From: Symsagittifera roscoffensis
Lineage: Eukaryota; Xenacoelomorpha; Acoela; Convolutidae
Length of the DNA stretch: 64,000 nucleotides
Reading direction: 5' to 3'
Assembly: GCF_963678635.1 (NCBI RefSeq)
Contig: NC_087063.1
Span: 142,324-206,323, forward strand
Positions 49,585 through 60,654 of the stretch are shown here, in pieces; the first letter of the stretch is position 1, and each line of letters begins with the position of its first letter. A model generated the notes under the pieces. The model worked only from the letters and a program-made list of their open reading frames with translations, ran no database searches and was not told the origin of the DNA. The translations under genes were made by a program, and so were the position numbers.

Positions 49585-50229
49585 CAAAAGCTGGGATATA
49601 TAAGTAGAATAGTTTCAATGGTCATAATCATTTTCGGTGCCATTGATGCAATAAATCTGATCGCAATCACATTAAACAGAATACACTCGAAATTTGTAAA
49701 CTTTTTGAACTTTATCTCAAATGCTTGTTGGCTGGGCTGAGAATAGTTTAACTAGTGCATATTTAATGCCATCTTATGGGCAATGTCAGTTTTGGTCGAC
49801 GATTTGAAGAGATTCCAAAATTTGGTGTTTATTAAGAAGAGGTCACATGTAATCAAAAAGTGACTCCAATTCAGTGAAGGCTAAGCTATAGTAACCTCCT
49901 CTTTGTACTTAATTAGCTCGATTACAAAAGCGTCATTGCAGCACTTTTGCTTAACATGAAAAATTTATGGGATTTTATTCGGTTCAATTCGTTAAAAAAA
50001 GAGCTCAAACTAGACTCAATTTCAATAGTATGTGGTGTCTCTTTTTGGTACTTAATGTTCCATGAAAAGAAAACATCTGCGAACCCATGGTTCTTGCTCA
50101 CTTTCGATGGCCGACAAAAGCCTTTAGAGTTTATGAATTGATGTTTTTGTGCATCAAATAAAACTAAGAGGGACGTAATTGTGGAAAAGTAACAAGAGTG
50201 TAAAAGAGGTTTGTTCCATCTGTTTTGAG

Positions 50230-50477
50230 GGGGTGGGGCGGAGAGCTACTATGACATGAACAGTGGGACGGGAGGGGTGGCCTACCAGACCAGCCACACC
50301 CCCACTGTAGACTATGGTAGCAGCAGCAGCCAACAGCAGCAGCAGGAGCAGCCCCAGAACTACACCAGCTCAGGGGGACCCAAGTTTAGCAGTGGGCCGA
50401 TGGGGGGATACCAGCACGCCAGCTTCGAACTGAAACAGAAGCTGCAGTCGGGGCTGAGTTTCTCCTTCAAAAAATGA
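50230..50477 (+). CDS. VAChT: Vesicular acetylcholine transporter, exon 3 (C-terminal tail)
   Basis: Encodes residues 507-588 and the TGA stop. The start at 50230 is chosen because it follows a pyrimidine-rich AG acceptor and supplies the two bases needed by the phase-1 donor. The three exons then total 1767 bases, exactly 589 codons. An alternative AG at 50242-50243 would break the frame. The tail is hydrophilic with no membrane segment: Gly-rich start, SYYDMN, a Ser-Gln run (SSSSQQQQQEQPQ), and a basic end SFSFKK. Long Gln-rich tails also occur in insect VAChT. Total length of 588 residues is normal for the family. No clear AATAAA signal is visible nearby. Confidence 0.9.
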
Positions 50478-51608
50478 ACCTCAAATCAAATACACTTAAG
50501 ACTTAAGATACACTCGACCAGAAAGATGGATCGATCGCCAATACATATGCATCAGAATGAACAATGTTGGCCTCCATATGGATAAATATATACGATTTCT
50601 GCTACAACCAGGGTGCAGTCTTTCATTTTCTCTCGATACTGCAATTTACAACATTAAACAACTGGAAGTGTTTATTCATTATTCTCTTGATAGAACAATC
50701 CCCCTTACACCTATGAAGTTTCAGCATTCATTATATTTCTGCAAATTTCAAAGCCAAAAGCGATTTTTGTTTGTATGAAGAAATCGAACTGATTTTGTAT
50801 TTATTTTTGAATGATTTGACCGACGTATAGTTTTATTGTATCACTCAAATGACAAAATTAATCAAAGCTATTCTGAATTCTGTTTGTATATCCTTTATAA
50901 TTTTAATTATACAATTTTTTCTTTCTCTAAAATACTGCGATAGAAAAACTGCGATCCAAAAAAGATCCAGAAAACTACAAACATACATTCGAAAGGGACA
51001 AAAGCTGTCAAGGAAGGATAAACTGAATTTTCTCAAAAGAAAACAATTTGCGGAAATTTAAAAAATCATTGGAAGAAGAAGACAGAGGGCTTAACTTTTC
51101 ATCCCAAACAGTTCACTTGAAGTATAACTTTTTAATGTTAAATTTCAATTTAAACCGCATTTCATCGTGGCTCGTTTTCCTCCCATATTCCCCCCCCCCC
51201 CCACCTGCAAGTTTTTACAAGTAAATTTATTGTTCACTTTAAATAATTGTTCACATGATAATTAATTAGGACATATTTGGTCTTGCTAACCAACCTCGTA
51301 AAGCCACTCGTTACACCAAAAAAATATGCTCGTGTGAGGAGGGGGGGGGGGGGAGGAAAGAGCCCTCAGCTTCTTCTGTTTTTTATTCTTCCCATTGCAG
51401 TACACTGAAAAAATCACGGCCCCTTATAATACATATATCTTACTGTGATGTGGGTAAAACAAAATTATGAGGCTGGGTAGGGGGGGGGGTATATGCTAAT
51501 AGGAATGAGCAGCCGTCGTTCCTTTCTCTACTCTCAATAGTCTCCTATTCTATTTGAGAACTATGCTCGCTTTCTGTTTTTGATACTGAATGAGTGCGTG
51601 GGTGGCAG
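50478..51608. other. Region downstream of VAChT
   Basis: Presumed 3' untranslated and intergenic sequence. It is AT-rich with homopolymer C and G runs near 51190-51202, 51341-51353 and 51480-51489. A 70-codon frame at 50849-51061 has a hydrophobic N-terminus and a strongly basic end but no recognisable family. Confidence 0.45.
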
Positions 51609-51752
51609 CCTAATCTTATGAGTGGCGAGACAGACACCACACTTCACTGTGAAGATGGGATGGAACATGGTGTGGGGGGTGTCGACTTCTTTGAGGGGGG
51701 GCACTTCCGCAGCGAGGCACAGCAGTGGCACGTCTACCAAACATACAACCAG
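51609..51752 (+). CDS. Candidate exon of an unassigned gene
   Basis: A 144-bp, 48-codon block stands out as GC-richer than its surroundings. It is preceded by GGGTGGCAG (acceptor-like) and followed by GTCAGA after AACCAG (donor-like), phase 0 at both ends. The peptide contains MSGETDTTLHCEDGMEHG and HFRSEAQQWHVYQTYNQ, an acidic then aromatic and Gln-rich sequence I do not recognise. It could be a first coding exon starting at the ATG at 51618, or an internal exon. It cannot follow VAChT exon 2 directly, since that phase meets a stop at once. It could belong to ChAT, whose N-terminus is poorly conserved, but nothing here proves it. Confidence 0.4.
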
Positions 51753-51960
51753 GTCAGATTTGCACATATTCTTGTGTTGTAACAATTACTGTCGTTTTTC
51801 ATGGTCTCAATTTATTAAAATGCAGGTTCATTAGGTCTTATATTAAGGCTCATTCCCATCCCACTCACCCAACTATTACAAATTACAGTGTCATAATATT
51901 TCACGTGACAAAGAGAATCTTTTTGTTTTCAACCGAGAAATTAAACAGTAGTCTTCGCGT

Positions 51961-51992
51961 TGTTGCTGCTGTTGTTGTTGTTGTTGTTGAGG

Positions 51993-52064
<72 letters not shown>
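51961..52064. repeat. (GTT)n microsatellite
   Basis: About 100 bp of GTT triplets running directly into the start of Helentron-like copy B. Poly-Val, poly-Gln and poly-Asn frames across it are artefacts of the repeat. Confidence 0.97.
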
Positions 52065-52066
<2 letters not shown>

Positions 52067-52602
52067 CCGACTTTCGATACGAAAGTAACGGAATATTTGT
52101 GCTCGGGGTGGGTTTTTTTTCGTCAGACAAATTTCGACTTTATAACTAGCCATTTTTGACCGAATTTTTTATATCATTCGAAAGCCATTGTTGTCCTGAG
52201 CTTAAATTTGAACAGATATTTTACCTCTGATCATTTTGCGTAAAGTTATGAGAGTTTAAAGATTGCCATTTTGGCCATTTTGACCAATTTGGGACAATTA
52301 ACGCGCGATATAAATCGCGCTATCAACGCGTAAGCGAAGATTTAATCCGTCTTATAAATCGTTCCAAATTGGTTGAACGAAGCTTATTTGCCATAATTTA
52401 TTTGTTACAAGGAACGAAATCTATCTTTTTGTACTTTATATGGCGTGTGGGGGATGATTTTTATTTTAAAAAAATTCAAATTAAAAAAAAAAATTCATTT
52501 TATTTTCTTTCATTAAATTTTTTATGTTATTACTGCTGCTCCATAAAACTTAAAAGGCAGTCGGAACATTCAGGGCTTCGCCCTGAAACGAGCAGTCTTG
52601 TT
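52062..52602 (+). mobile_element. Helentron-like non-autonomous element, copy B
   Basis: It starts GTTCCGACTTTCGATACGAA. The inner inverted copy of the start is AGTCGGAAC at 52559-52567. A perfect six-pair hairpin, CAGGGCTTCGCCCTG, lies at 52571-52585, and the end is GAGCAGTCTTGTT. The 5' end abuts the (GTT)n tract, and such elements often carry or join microsatellites. The 3' end abuts the large palindrome. It is non-coding. Confidence 0.75.
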
Positions 52603-52622
52603 GTTAGCCTGGCATCAAGAAG

Positions 52623-54288
52623 CAATCGAGGAAATGAACAAATGTTTATGAGTTGTGTAGTTGTTTCTGCAAATGTTCAACAAACCGCCAAATCCACAAA
52701 TTGCCATACCTTGAAGCCGCGAAAACATTATAATAATGCAAATTGCATCAAAATTAGGTAACAGGCTAATTAGTAGAAAAATATTGTCTGTTTTTTAAGA
52801 CAATTTGACTATGTAGACTGCAGCTCTGATCTTAATGTAACGTTTTTTCAGCATTTTTGCTTTTAGACTGGGATCAAAAGGCTTGTGCTGAGCAAAATTA
52901 TACATTTCTGTACTAGATTATGTTGCGATTTGATATTCGAACTTGAAAAAAAAAACAGCAGCATCAATATTCGAACTAAAAAAAAACTGGAGCTTCAAGG
53001 TTCTGTTTGATAATCCCGGTTGGGCAATTGACAAAGCGGTTTTTATTACCAAAAATTGAAAAAACCTTTACGAGCGTTATTTTAAGCGAATAAAAAACTT
53101 CCCAGTTAAATAGCAGAAAAATATATCGTGTGTTTGTTAAGGCATTTTGCACATGTAGCTTTGATTGTAATTCAACGTTTTTTAAGCATTATTGCTTTTA
53201 GCCTGGCATCAAGAAGCTATAGTACTAGAGAAAATTAGGCCGCGTTATGCTAGAGTGGGCTGCATGCGATTGCTCACCTATCAAGTTCTTTCTTTTTTTT
53301 CAGTCCGCTGAATATTTTTAAAAATTTTGGAGCGTTAGAAAATTGCTCGACGGTTTTGTTAGAGAATCTTCCATGCCCGCTGTCTTCTCGAGAAGGGGTC
53401 CCAATTTGAGGTTGTTCGCCTCTTTTGAAGCAAGATTTGGAGCGCAATCGTCTAAAAAACCGCTCAAACCGCTCAAATCTTGCTTCAAAAGAGGCGAACA
53501 ACCTCAAATTGGGATCCCTTCTCGAGAAGACAGCGGGCATGGAAGATTCTCTAACAAAACCGTCGAGCAATTTTCCAACGTTCCAAAATTTTTGAAAATA
53601 TTCAGCGGACTGAAAAAAAAGAAAGAACTTGATAGGTGAGCAATCGCAAGCAGCCCACTCTAGCACAACGCGGCATAACTTTCTCTAGAACTATAGCTTC
53701 TTGATGCCAGGCTAAAAGCAATAATGCTTAAAAAACGTTGAATTACGATCAAAGCTACATGTTCAAAATGCCTTAACAAACAGACGATATATTTTTCTTC
53801 TATTTAGCTGGGAAATTTCTTATTCGCTTAAAATAAAGCTCGTAAAGGCTTTTTCAATTTTTGGTGAAAAAAACCGGTTTGTCAATTGCCCAACCGGGAT
53901 TATCAAACAGAACCTTGAAGCTGCAGTTTTTTTTGAGTTCGAATATTGAAGCTGCTGTTTTTTTCGAGTTCGAATATCGAATCGCAACATAATCTAGTAC
54001 AGAATGGTAAAACTTTGCTCAGCACAAGCCTTTTGATCCCAGTCTAAAAGCAAAAATGCTGAAAAAAACGTTACATTACGATCAGAGCTGCAGTCTACAT
54101 AGTCAAATTGTCTTAAGAAACAGACGATAATTTTCTGCTAATTAGCCTGTTACCTAATTTTGATGCAGTTTGCATTATTCTAATGTATTCGCGGCTTCAA
54201 GGTATGGCAATTTGTAGATTTGGCGGTTTGTTGAACATTTGCAGAAACAACTACACAACTCATAAACATTTGTTCATTTCCTCGATTG
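52623..54288. repeat. 1.67-kb near-perfect palindrome (foldback)
   Basis: The left arm (52623-53439) and right arm (53476-54288) are reverse complements over about 815 bp with scattered mismatches, separated by about 36 bases. Outer ends CAATCGAGGAAATGAAC and GTTCATTTCCTCGATTG pair. Near the centre, CGCCTCTTTTGAAGCAAGAT pairs with its complement. Each arm also contains two diverged ~325-bp direct repeats, visible as CTTTTAGACTGGGATCAAAA near 52858 and CTTTTAGCCTGGCATCAAGA near 53190. Mirror-image frames on both strands (98 and 130 codons, around 53274-53666) come from the symmetry. Confidence 0.93.
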
Positions 54289-56065
54289 AAAACCAAGAGT
54301 TATAACTCTGTTGTCTCGTGACTGTATTATGATGACTACAAGCTGTGGAATGTCCACCAATTTAAAAGTCTCTTAATTCTCATTTTACTTCATGCCAATG
54401 CTAAAAAAACTCAAATGAAGAAAGGCCAAAAAACCAATTTCAGTTATGACAGCTTAGCTTAGTTTGGTGCTCATTAAAAACAAGAAACTTTACGCAAACT
54501 CGCAACGTTGCGTGATTTGAAGCCTAAAACATGGTGTTTTTAGATATCATTCCTGTCAGGGAAACATAGTGCATTTTTGTGATTGGGCGCTTTCTCATTT
54601 AAAGTAAAGTTTCAGTTTGTGTGAATTAGAAAAGTGGTTAGAGCAACTAAATCATTGTTTATGTTGTAGATGCTTAGCAGATGTGTGTTTGCTTTTTGGC
54701 CACTCGCCTGTCGTGGTTGTTTCCAGTTGGGCCCAGTCCAACACTCGCAGATGTAGAATGACACTGACTTGCCTCTCGTCATCATCACTAGCTCCTACTG
54801 CACCCCTACCCCTCCTCCTCCTCCTCCCCCCTCCCTTTGCCCGCCCCAGTCCCAGTAGCCGCAGCAGTAGCCTACTAGACTGCTCCCTCGGAACACAACA
54901 AGCAGCACAGATGCTTCTGCTGCACAGTAATACTTTTACTCCTTTTAGATACTCTTTCTTTTTGGCATTACTCATTAGTGTTAGATAGCTAGAGTAGTAC
55001 GACAAAAATGCAAATCTGTCCCATTATAGCCCCCCCCCCTCCCTCCCGCTCCATGAAGTAATAGAGAAGGACGTGAGTCCAGTTAGCATCCAGTTTTGAC
55101 TGAAATTCAACTTTTGGGTGATCTCTATTCAGAATACTATGATGGAAAAAAACAAGCTCTCGTATTTTTATTGACCTTCCAGAAACCAAAACTTCATTGC
55201 TTTTTTAAGTGCCAATGGCATATGAATGAACAATTGTGCTCCCTAAGACAACATCAGTAGCATCTGCAAAAAATTTACCAAACCCACTCGACAAAAACAT
55301 CATGCAAGCAAAGATGATGACATAACTTTACATTGTCAGGCAACACCCAATCTGTTTGGTTAATTTTAATCTGTCCAGCTAGGAGTTATTGCCGCAGTTA
55401 TTACCGACAATTTATAAACTGGTTTTGAAGAAAGGAGTTGTTTGACCAGCATGTGACTACGGTAACAAATTCAAATAATTTTTACCCAAATAGATATCAC
55501 ACGGATCTCTTTTGTTACCCGTCCCCCTCGCAAGCTGTTGTGAATCCTCCCCCCCCCCCCCCTTAGCTGTTGTAAAATAGGGATCATGCGTTTACAATAA
55601 CTAAATTTGTATATGCTTGATAGCAGTACCATTGATTTATAGAAGTGGAAAACTGTTTCTAAGTACAGTAGGGGGAGGGCAATAATTGAGGAGAATGAAA
55701 ACCTGGAATCAATGTTCTGAAAGTAAACAAAGATGCAATTAGGAAATGTTCTAGGGAATCGCTCACTCCTTATTGCCTGTCGCACAATCACCTCTAGTTG
55801 TAGTCAACTCACCCCTTACGCCATCTCACCCGTGAGATGTGCACTTAGCCTAAAGAGAAGTGCTAAGCGCAGCAGTAGTTCCAATCAGTGGAATGATGCT
55901 AATCGAACTGTCGAGGAGTGGAGCACTTCTCGGCACAGATCACCCGCAGTTAGTTTTGTGTCCATGTTGCTTGATTGGCAAGAACCTGGGAAGCATGAGC
56001 ACCTGTTTCAATAGCAAATGTTCTGTATGGCATGCTTTCAAACTCTCATGTCTTATTGAACATAA
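54289..56065. other. Mixed region with two GC-richer islands
   Basis: Between the palindrome and the retrotransposon. A first island at about 54735-54950 follows a TTGTTTCCAG acceptor-like site and holds a long open + frame rich in Ser, Leu and Pro with a CTC run. A second at about 55735-55950 is also less AT-rich and has open frames in two phases. Neither peptide matches a family I know. A C-run near 55029 and 55549 and AT-rich spacers fill the rest. Confidence 0.4.
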
Positions 56066-56348
56066 TGATAACTCAAAGAACTGAGATTGCTAGTCAAGAC
56101 TTAGTTCATCTTGATATATAAATAATAAGTACTTTAACAAATCATGTCATGACAATAAATTGTGTCTACTTATATCTTTCATAAGTCGACTAGAGAGTGA
56201 ATAAATAAGCTTGCTTAGAAATGAACCGAGGTTTGACAGGTCGATAGCGACCTTGTAAACCAACATTAGAATAACGGCCTAGATTAGAATGACGTCATAA
56301 GTAACAATGAATAATACCGTACTACACTTTAAACAACACCGCACCACA
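56066..56348 (-). repeat. 3' LTR of the retrotransposon
   Basis: On the + strand it begins TGATAACTCAAAGAACTGAG and ends CCGCACCACA, giving the TG...CA termini expected of an LTR. Its partner is 61395-61677, the same length with roughly a dozen or more differences, so the insertion is not recent. Confidence 0.93.
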
Positions 56349-56361
56349 TTTCTCCCTCTAG
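56349..56361 (-). other. Polypurine tract
   Basis: Read on the - strand, TAGAGGGAGAAA lies directly before the 3' LTR start TGTGGTGC. A purine run in this position primes plus-strand DNA synthesis in LTR elements. Confidence 0.75.
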
Positions 56362-56522
56362 GGAAAATTCAAATGGAACATATGAATTTTCAAATGAAAC
56401 TGCACTAATGACAATTTAACTTGAAAAGACTGAAAGGACTCAACGGTTCAGTGAGTACAGACTAAGAGTTTTAGTAAAGAGTTTAAATCTAACGATTATG
56501 ACCAACGGAAGGACAGCAAAGT

Positions 56523-57695
56523 TTAATTTTCGTTCCGTCGCAGCGGGTTATCCCATGACGAGTTGACAGTAGGAAATCTAGTAAACTTCCTAGTAAAGCC
56601 CCCGGCCTCGCTGGGAGAACAGACCCGAGAACGGTCCGACTGAAGAGATGTTTCTTGTTGGTCCTTGGCAAAACTGACCCTTCTATCCGGAGATGCCTGA
56701 GTCGAGCTGGATGGAATAGGTGAATTAATTAGATTCAAAGAGTGACGAATTGGGCTACCATAAAAAGAAGTTTGCTTCTTATAGCGAGAGGAAGTGCGCA
56801 ACGAGTTGGACGCTGAGGAGATATTTCCATCAAGATCCGAGGTAAATCCTGATACATCACAGTTGGGTAGGCCGGAGACAGCCAAATTTGAACCTTTAGA
56901 ACAATCCTCTAATTTCGGAGCTGACGATTCATCATCCGACGAGATAGGGATCAAATCCGGGCAAGAGATGATCGCAAAATTAGCAGGAGAGGTTGCCTTC
57001 GACTTCACACTGAGAGGCACTTCCGGAAGAAAATTTACAGAGGTAGAGGAAGAGGCCGTAAGGTCCACATCCGCAGTAGCATCTCGAGGAATAGACTGTA
57101 TGCCAGGAGCATCTGACACTAACTTGTCCGCCGACTTGGTCACAGAGGATTTAGCCCGCTCAGGCGTGGAGGGAGACAATAGTAGAGGAGGCTGAGGACA
57201 AACAGGAACAGATACTGTTTTGGCAAACACCCGAGATCTCGGATTAGATGACCTTAGGAGTCGATTATCCTCCGGCGACGTTGATGACAACGTTGACACA
57301 ATGGGGGCGCTTTTGCCCGTTTTTGACTGGCGTTGCTTGTTTGCCAGAAAAACCTATACACGATGATATAAGGCGCACCGCAAGATTATTACTTTACCTT
57401 TGTCTGTAATATATGTAGCCCCAGTAACTCTAACAATTTTACCTTTGAAAGGGTTGAATAGTTCCCGACCATACTTCTTATTAAGAAATTTCCGAAACAT
57501 TTAGATTTTACTCGGATCATTCAAAACTAAATAATCCAAACTACGTTTTAGCTGAGACGGACGAATTTTCTCAGCCGGCATCTGGCTCCGGAAGCAAAGA
57601 GTACCCGCGGAAAGATTTGATCTCAAGGTGGCAGCAAGTACCTTATTGCGCTCTGTTAGGGTCCTAAGAGCTTTGACGCCTTCCTCATGTGACAA
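56523..57695 (-). pseudogene. pol C-terminal extension of the retrotransposon
   Basis: Two frames, 57501-57695 and 56523-57299, interrupted by about 200 bp with stops. The larger, 258 codons, is Ser- and Pro-rich with acidic patches (SSDDESSAPKLED). Near its end it has SRYKKQTSFYGSPIRHSLNL, a short basic motif like the R-x-G-R-x-x-x-x-P ends of some Gypsy pol proteins. It has no enzyme signature. Position after integrase marks it as the C-terminal tail of pol. A 133-codon + strand frame across it is a shadow. Confidence 0.6.
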
Positions 57696-57709
57696 AGTCT
57701 ACTTTAGGG

Positions 57710-58766
57710 TCAACCACTGGTTGGCAGACTTAGCCAGACTTTCCAATGCGCGATAATGGGGACTTTCTGCAACCGACTCTGTAGGCCCCCAAAATATGGT
57801 GACACAGATAGGCTAGACTGCCCTTTGATTCGTTTGATTCGAGGTCGGCTGTCACACTGCTCCCGACGCTTTTCGGCAGTAAGGAGGTCTCGTTCCAGAT
57901 GTTGACGATCTAAATTAACACGCGTAGATAGACGTTCCGTCGCAAGGGATAATTCCGTATTCGGAGGACGACCAAAGTGTAATTCAAAAGGCGAAACCCC
58001 TATCACTGAGTTTTTAGTCACCTGAATATCCTCAATAATGTGTCGAAGCGTATCTTGTACATTAGAAAAATCTGGATTCAACCGAGAAGCCCCCGAACGA
58101 CGCTTAATGGTTTGGATGGAACGTACCACCAGTTCACAACCTCGATGGTCACCGACCGGGAAAAGTATTGAGAAATATTTTTATCTTTACAAAACGCTTG
58201 AAATAACTTATTCTTAAAACCTTAGTACTGTGGTCTGTTTCGATTGACTTTGGAATACTATGATGTTGAATATAAGATTTTAGGACAAATATGTAAATAT
58301 TATTACCAACAGAATCGAGAAGAGGACCGCCATAATTGAGCTGGAGCTCCTCATTAGGACCAGATAAAAGAGGTAAAGGCTTGGTCGAATTAAACGAAGT
58401 GTTAGCTTTGAGATTCTTACCAAATTTCGTATTTTGAGGGCAATCTTTACAGAGTTGTACAATATCACGATGCAACCGAGGCCACCAAATATATTGGGCT
58501 GCATCCACCATGGCAAGCTGACCCGCATGTGACCTGTGAAGACGGTCAAGAAGAGGTTTTCGTAGGCAACTTGGGATAGCGATTCGGTTGTCCATAACAA
58601 CACAACCATCGACTACAGCTGCACATTGCCAGAAAGATTTCAAATAAGCATCTATACGACAAAAGCCTTCATAATCTTTGTTAATCAGAGCTCGTTTTAT
58701 CAAGCGTAGACTAGGTTCTTCGTCTGTGAGTTCTGATAACACATCGGAATCCAAGATACCCACCAA
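57710..58766 (-). pseudogene. Integrase region of the retrotransposon, broken
   Basis: The N-terminal part (58149-58766) has the zinc-binding H-H-C-C region: HRSHAGQ, IWWPRLHRDI and CKDC. The core follows but is damaged. The position expected to hold the first catalytic Asp reads Asn, a block of the core is missing, a frame break lies near 58130-58150, and the expected catalytic Glu reads Val just before the RSIQTIKRR stretch. The C-terminal part (57710-58129) contains VIGVSPFELHFGRPPN, typical of Gypsy integrases. The enzyme would be inactive. A second copy of the N-terminal part lies inverted at 60297-60654. Confidence 0.85.
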
Positions 58767-59496
58767 CCCAGATAACGATTTCTGATCGGGGCTACCACTG
58801 GCGACTTGAGAATATCTAGGCTGAGAACTGGTTGCACAGCACGTCCCACTGGGCTAAACTTCCGTAGCCTCCGCGAGCGGAAATTCGCCAGAATCCGGGC
58901 ATATTGGCCCTTCAAAGCCGCCCCACGTTGAGATGACGTCCGAAGTTTCGGGCGAACTGCCCCTGCACGGAACCTGGGCCGGGCACGGTCAGAAGAAAAC
59001 CATTGCTGATTGACTGGAACGAATTGGTTTAGCAACTGCTCAAAACTGTCAATGATGGCAGAACCCATATCAACTGTCTGAAAAATAGATGACCCGAATA
59101 AGAAGAACAAACACCAATCAGCCCAAAAATTCATATTAATCCAGAATATGCCAATGAAATAAAAGAATGACCCACTTTCGAGAATTACAGCAATAAATAA
59201 CCAAAAAAAATCGAGATTGGCAGATAATTTGTAATACATGCTGTGAAAGGTACAGCTAATAAAATAAGCCAGCTCAAAGCTGATTGGACAGATTTTTGAA
59301 CAAAAATTCTAACGCCCTCTAGCGGAGGATTAACAATTGAATTGATACAATTGAATTGGTTAAATAATTCGTTAGATCGAATGACAAAAGGACAACCGCC
59401 CTCTAGTGGTTTCACTTCTTGAATCAAATTACGATCAACAGTAGAATCGACGCCCTCTATCGGTTGAACGCCACTAGACAATATTGAGTCCGATGC
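58767..59496 (-). pseudogene. Linker between RNase H and integrase, unrecognised
   Basis: Two overlapping - strand frames (58700-59239 and 59185-59481) cover this stretch. One begins with hydrophobic sequence and ends with a basic Arg-rich segment (RPKLRTSSQRGAALKGQYAR). I recognise no domain. It may be element-specific linker or an unrelated insertion. Confidence 0.35.
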
Positions 59497-60296
59497 TCAA
59501 TCCGACAAAACTTCCTGAACGGAATAATCATCCCGAGACTGACAATAATTACCACATTCGATTAAAATAATCGAAGAAGAAGCTAAACCTTCGGTCAAAA
59601 CTTCCGAGGATGAACAAACCTGAATCCATCGGTCCAAGAAATTACAAGCGTCGAAAAATTGGCTAATGCACTTAACCACATATTGCTCGTCAAAATTACT
59701 TGCTGGCGGTGCTTTAAAAATTGGAAAAAGTGATAAATAATCCACTATTCCCAGCTTACTACTAGAATTATGTGATATATCGAAGTCAAAAGGCAATAAC
59801 CGATCAGCCCATCTGGTCAAACGTGATTGATGGGTCTTGTTTCCCCTATTAGTCTTAAGTGCTGAGGTGATTGTTTTTTGATCTGTAAGAACAACAAAAT
59901 GGTTACCCAAAAGGTAATTGCGGAAATGCTCACATGAACAAACAATTGCAAGAAGTTCCAATTCATTAGTACCATACTTCTTTTCCTGATCATTGAGGAA
60001 ACGGTAGGCAAATGCAATAGGGACCCAAATGTCCGGTTCTACTTCTTGCTCTAATGCTGCTACCAGACCACTATGACTGGCATTACTTTTTACTCGAGTT
60101 TTCCGACTTTGGGATATTCGCTATCAACTGGAGAATATTCGAAAAAGCAGATTGCTGCTCCTCCCCCCTTACGAACTTGTTCTTGTTATTCGTTTTCAGC
60201 GATGGGCGGAGTCGGTCTGAATAGACCTGAAGGCTCGGCAAAATTTGTTGTGAATGGTTGAGAATGCCCATAAAAAACCGATGTTGCTTTATTAAG
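59497..60296 (-). pseudogene. Reverse transcriptase thumb and RNase H remnant
   Basis: From 60296 down to 60083 the - frame gives HRFFMGILNHSQQILPSL and FVRGEEQQSAF, the thumb and connection pattern of Gypsy reverse transcriptases. A frame break follows at about 60080. RNase H continues to 59497 with ELLAIVCSCEHFRNYLLG, VVLTDQKTI and RLTRWADRLLPFDFDI, including a conserved Asp in the LTDQ motif. Fingers and palm, with the catalytic Asp pair, are absent upstream because the inverted integrase copy begins there. Confidence 0.85.
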
Positions 60297-60654
60297 AAAG
60301 CTTTTGTCGTATAGATGCTCATTTGAAATCTTTCTGGCAAAGTGCAGCTGTAGTCGATGGTTGTGTTGTTGTGGACAACCGAATCGCTATCCCAAGTTGC
60401 CTACGAAAACCTCTTCTTGACCGTCTTCACAGGTCACATGCGGGTCAGCTTGCCATGGTGGATGCAGTCCAATATATTTGGTGGCCTCGGATGCATCGTG
60501 ATATTGTACAACTCTGTAAAGATTGTCCTCAATGTACGAAAATTGGTAAGAATCTCAAAGCTAACACTTCGTTTAATTCGACCAAGCCTTTACCTCTTTT
60601 ATCTGGTCCTAATGAGGAGCTCCAGCTCGAATATGCGGGTCCTCTTCTCCTGTT
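60297..60654 (+). pseudogene. Inverted copy of the integrase N-terminal segment
   Basis: On the + strand this 358-bp stretch matches the complement of about 58316-58672 closely. It encodes RIAIPSCLRKPLLDRLHRSH, WWPRMHRDIVQLCKDC and PLPLLSGPNEELQLEYAGP. It keeps CKDCPQC where the other copy reads CKDCPQN. It is opposite in orientation to the rest of the element and occupies the place of protease and reverse-transcriptase palm. Its breakpoints are abrupt at both ends. Confidence 0.9.

Larger units (their letters stand above)
47609..50229 (+). other. VAChT intron 2 (GT-AG, 2621 bp)
   Basis: It starts GTAACT and ends with the pyrimidine-rich TTTGTTCCATCTGTTTTGAG. Near its start are ACA triplets and a 14-C run (about 47655-47668). 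Deeper in it are two direct repeats and a foldback element. An 86-codon frame at 48743 is part of the foldback. Confidence 0.85.

Noticed and set aside
44906-50477. Vesicular monoamine transporter (VMAT)
   Set aside because: Motifs such as LAFLEPTIATWM, FADTAGLAMIADRF and IADISYS match VAChT and differ from VMAT at these places.
51725-52159. Poly-Val, poly-Gln and poly-Asn frames
   Set aside because: Products of the (GTT)n tract in three phases.
53274-53666. 98- and 130-codon frames with nearly the same peptide on opposite strands
   Set aside because: Consequence of palindrome symmetry; no known family and no start context.
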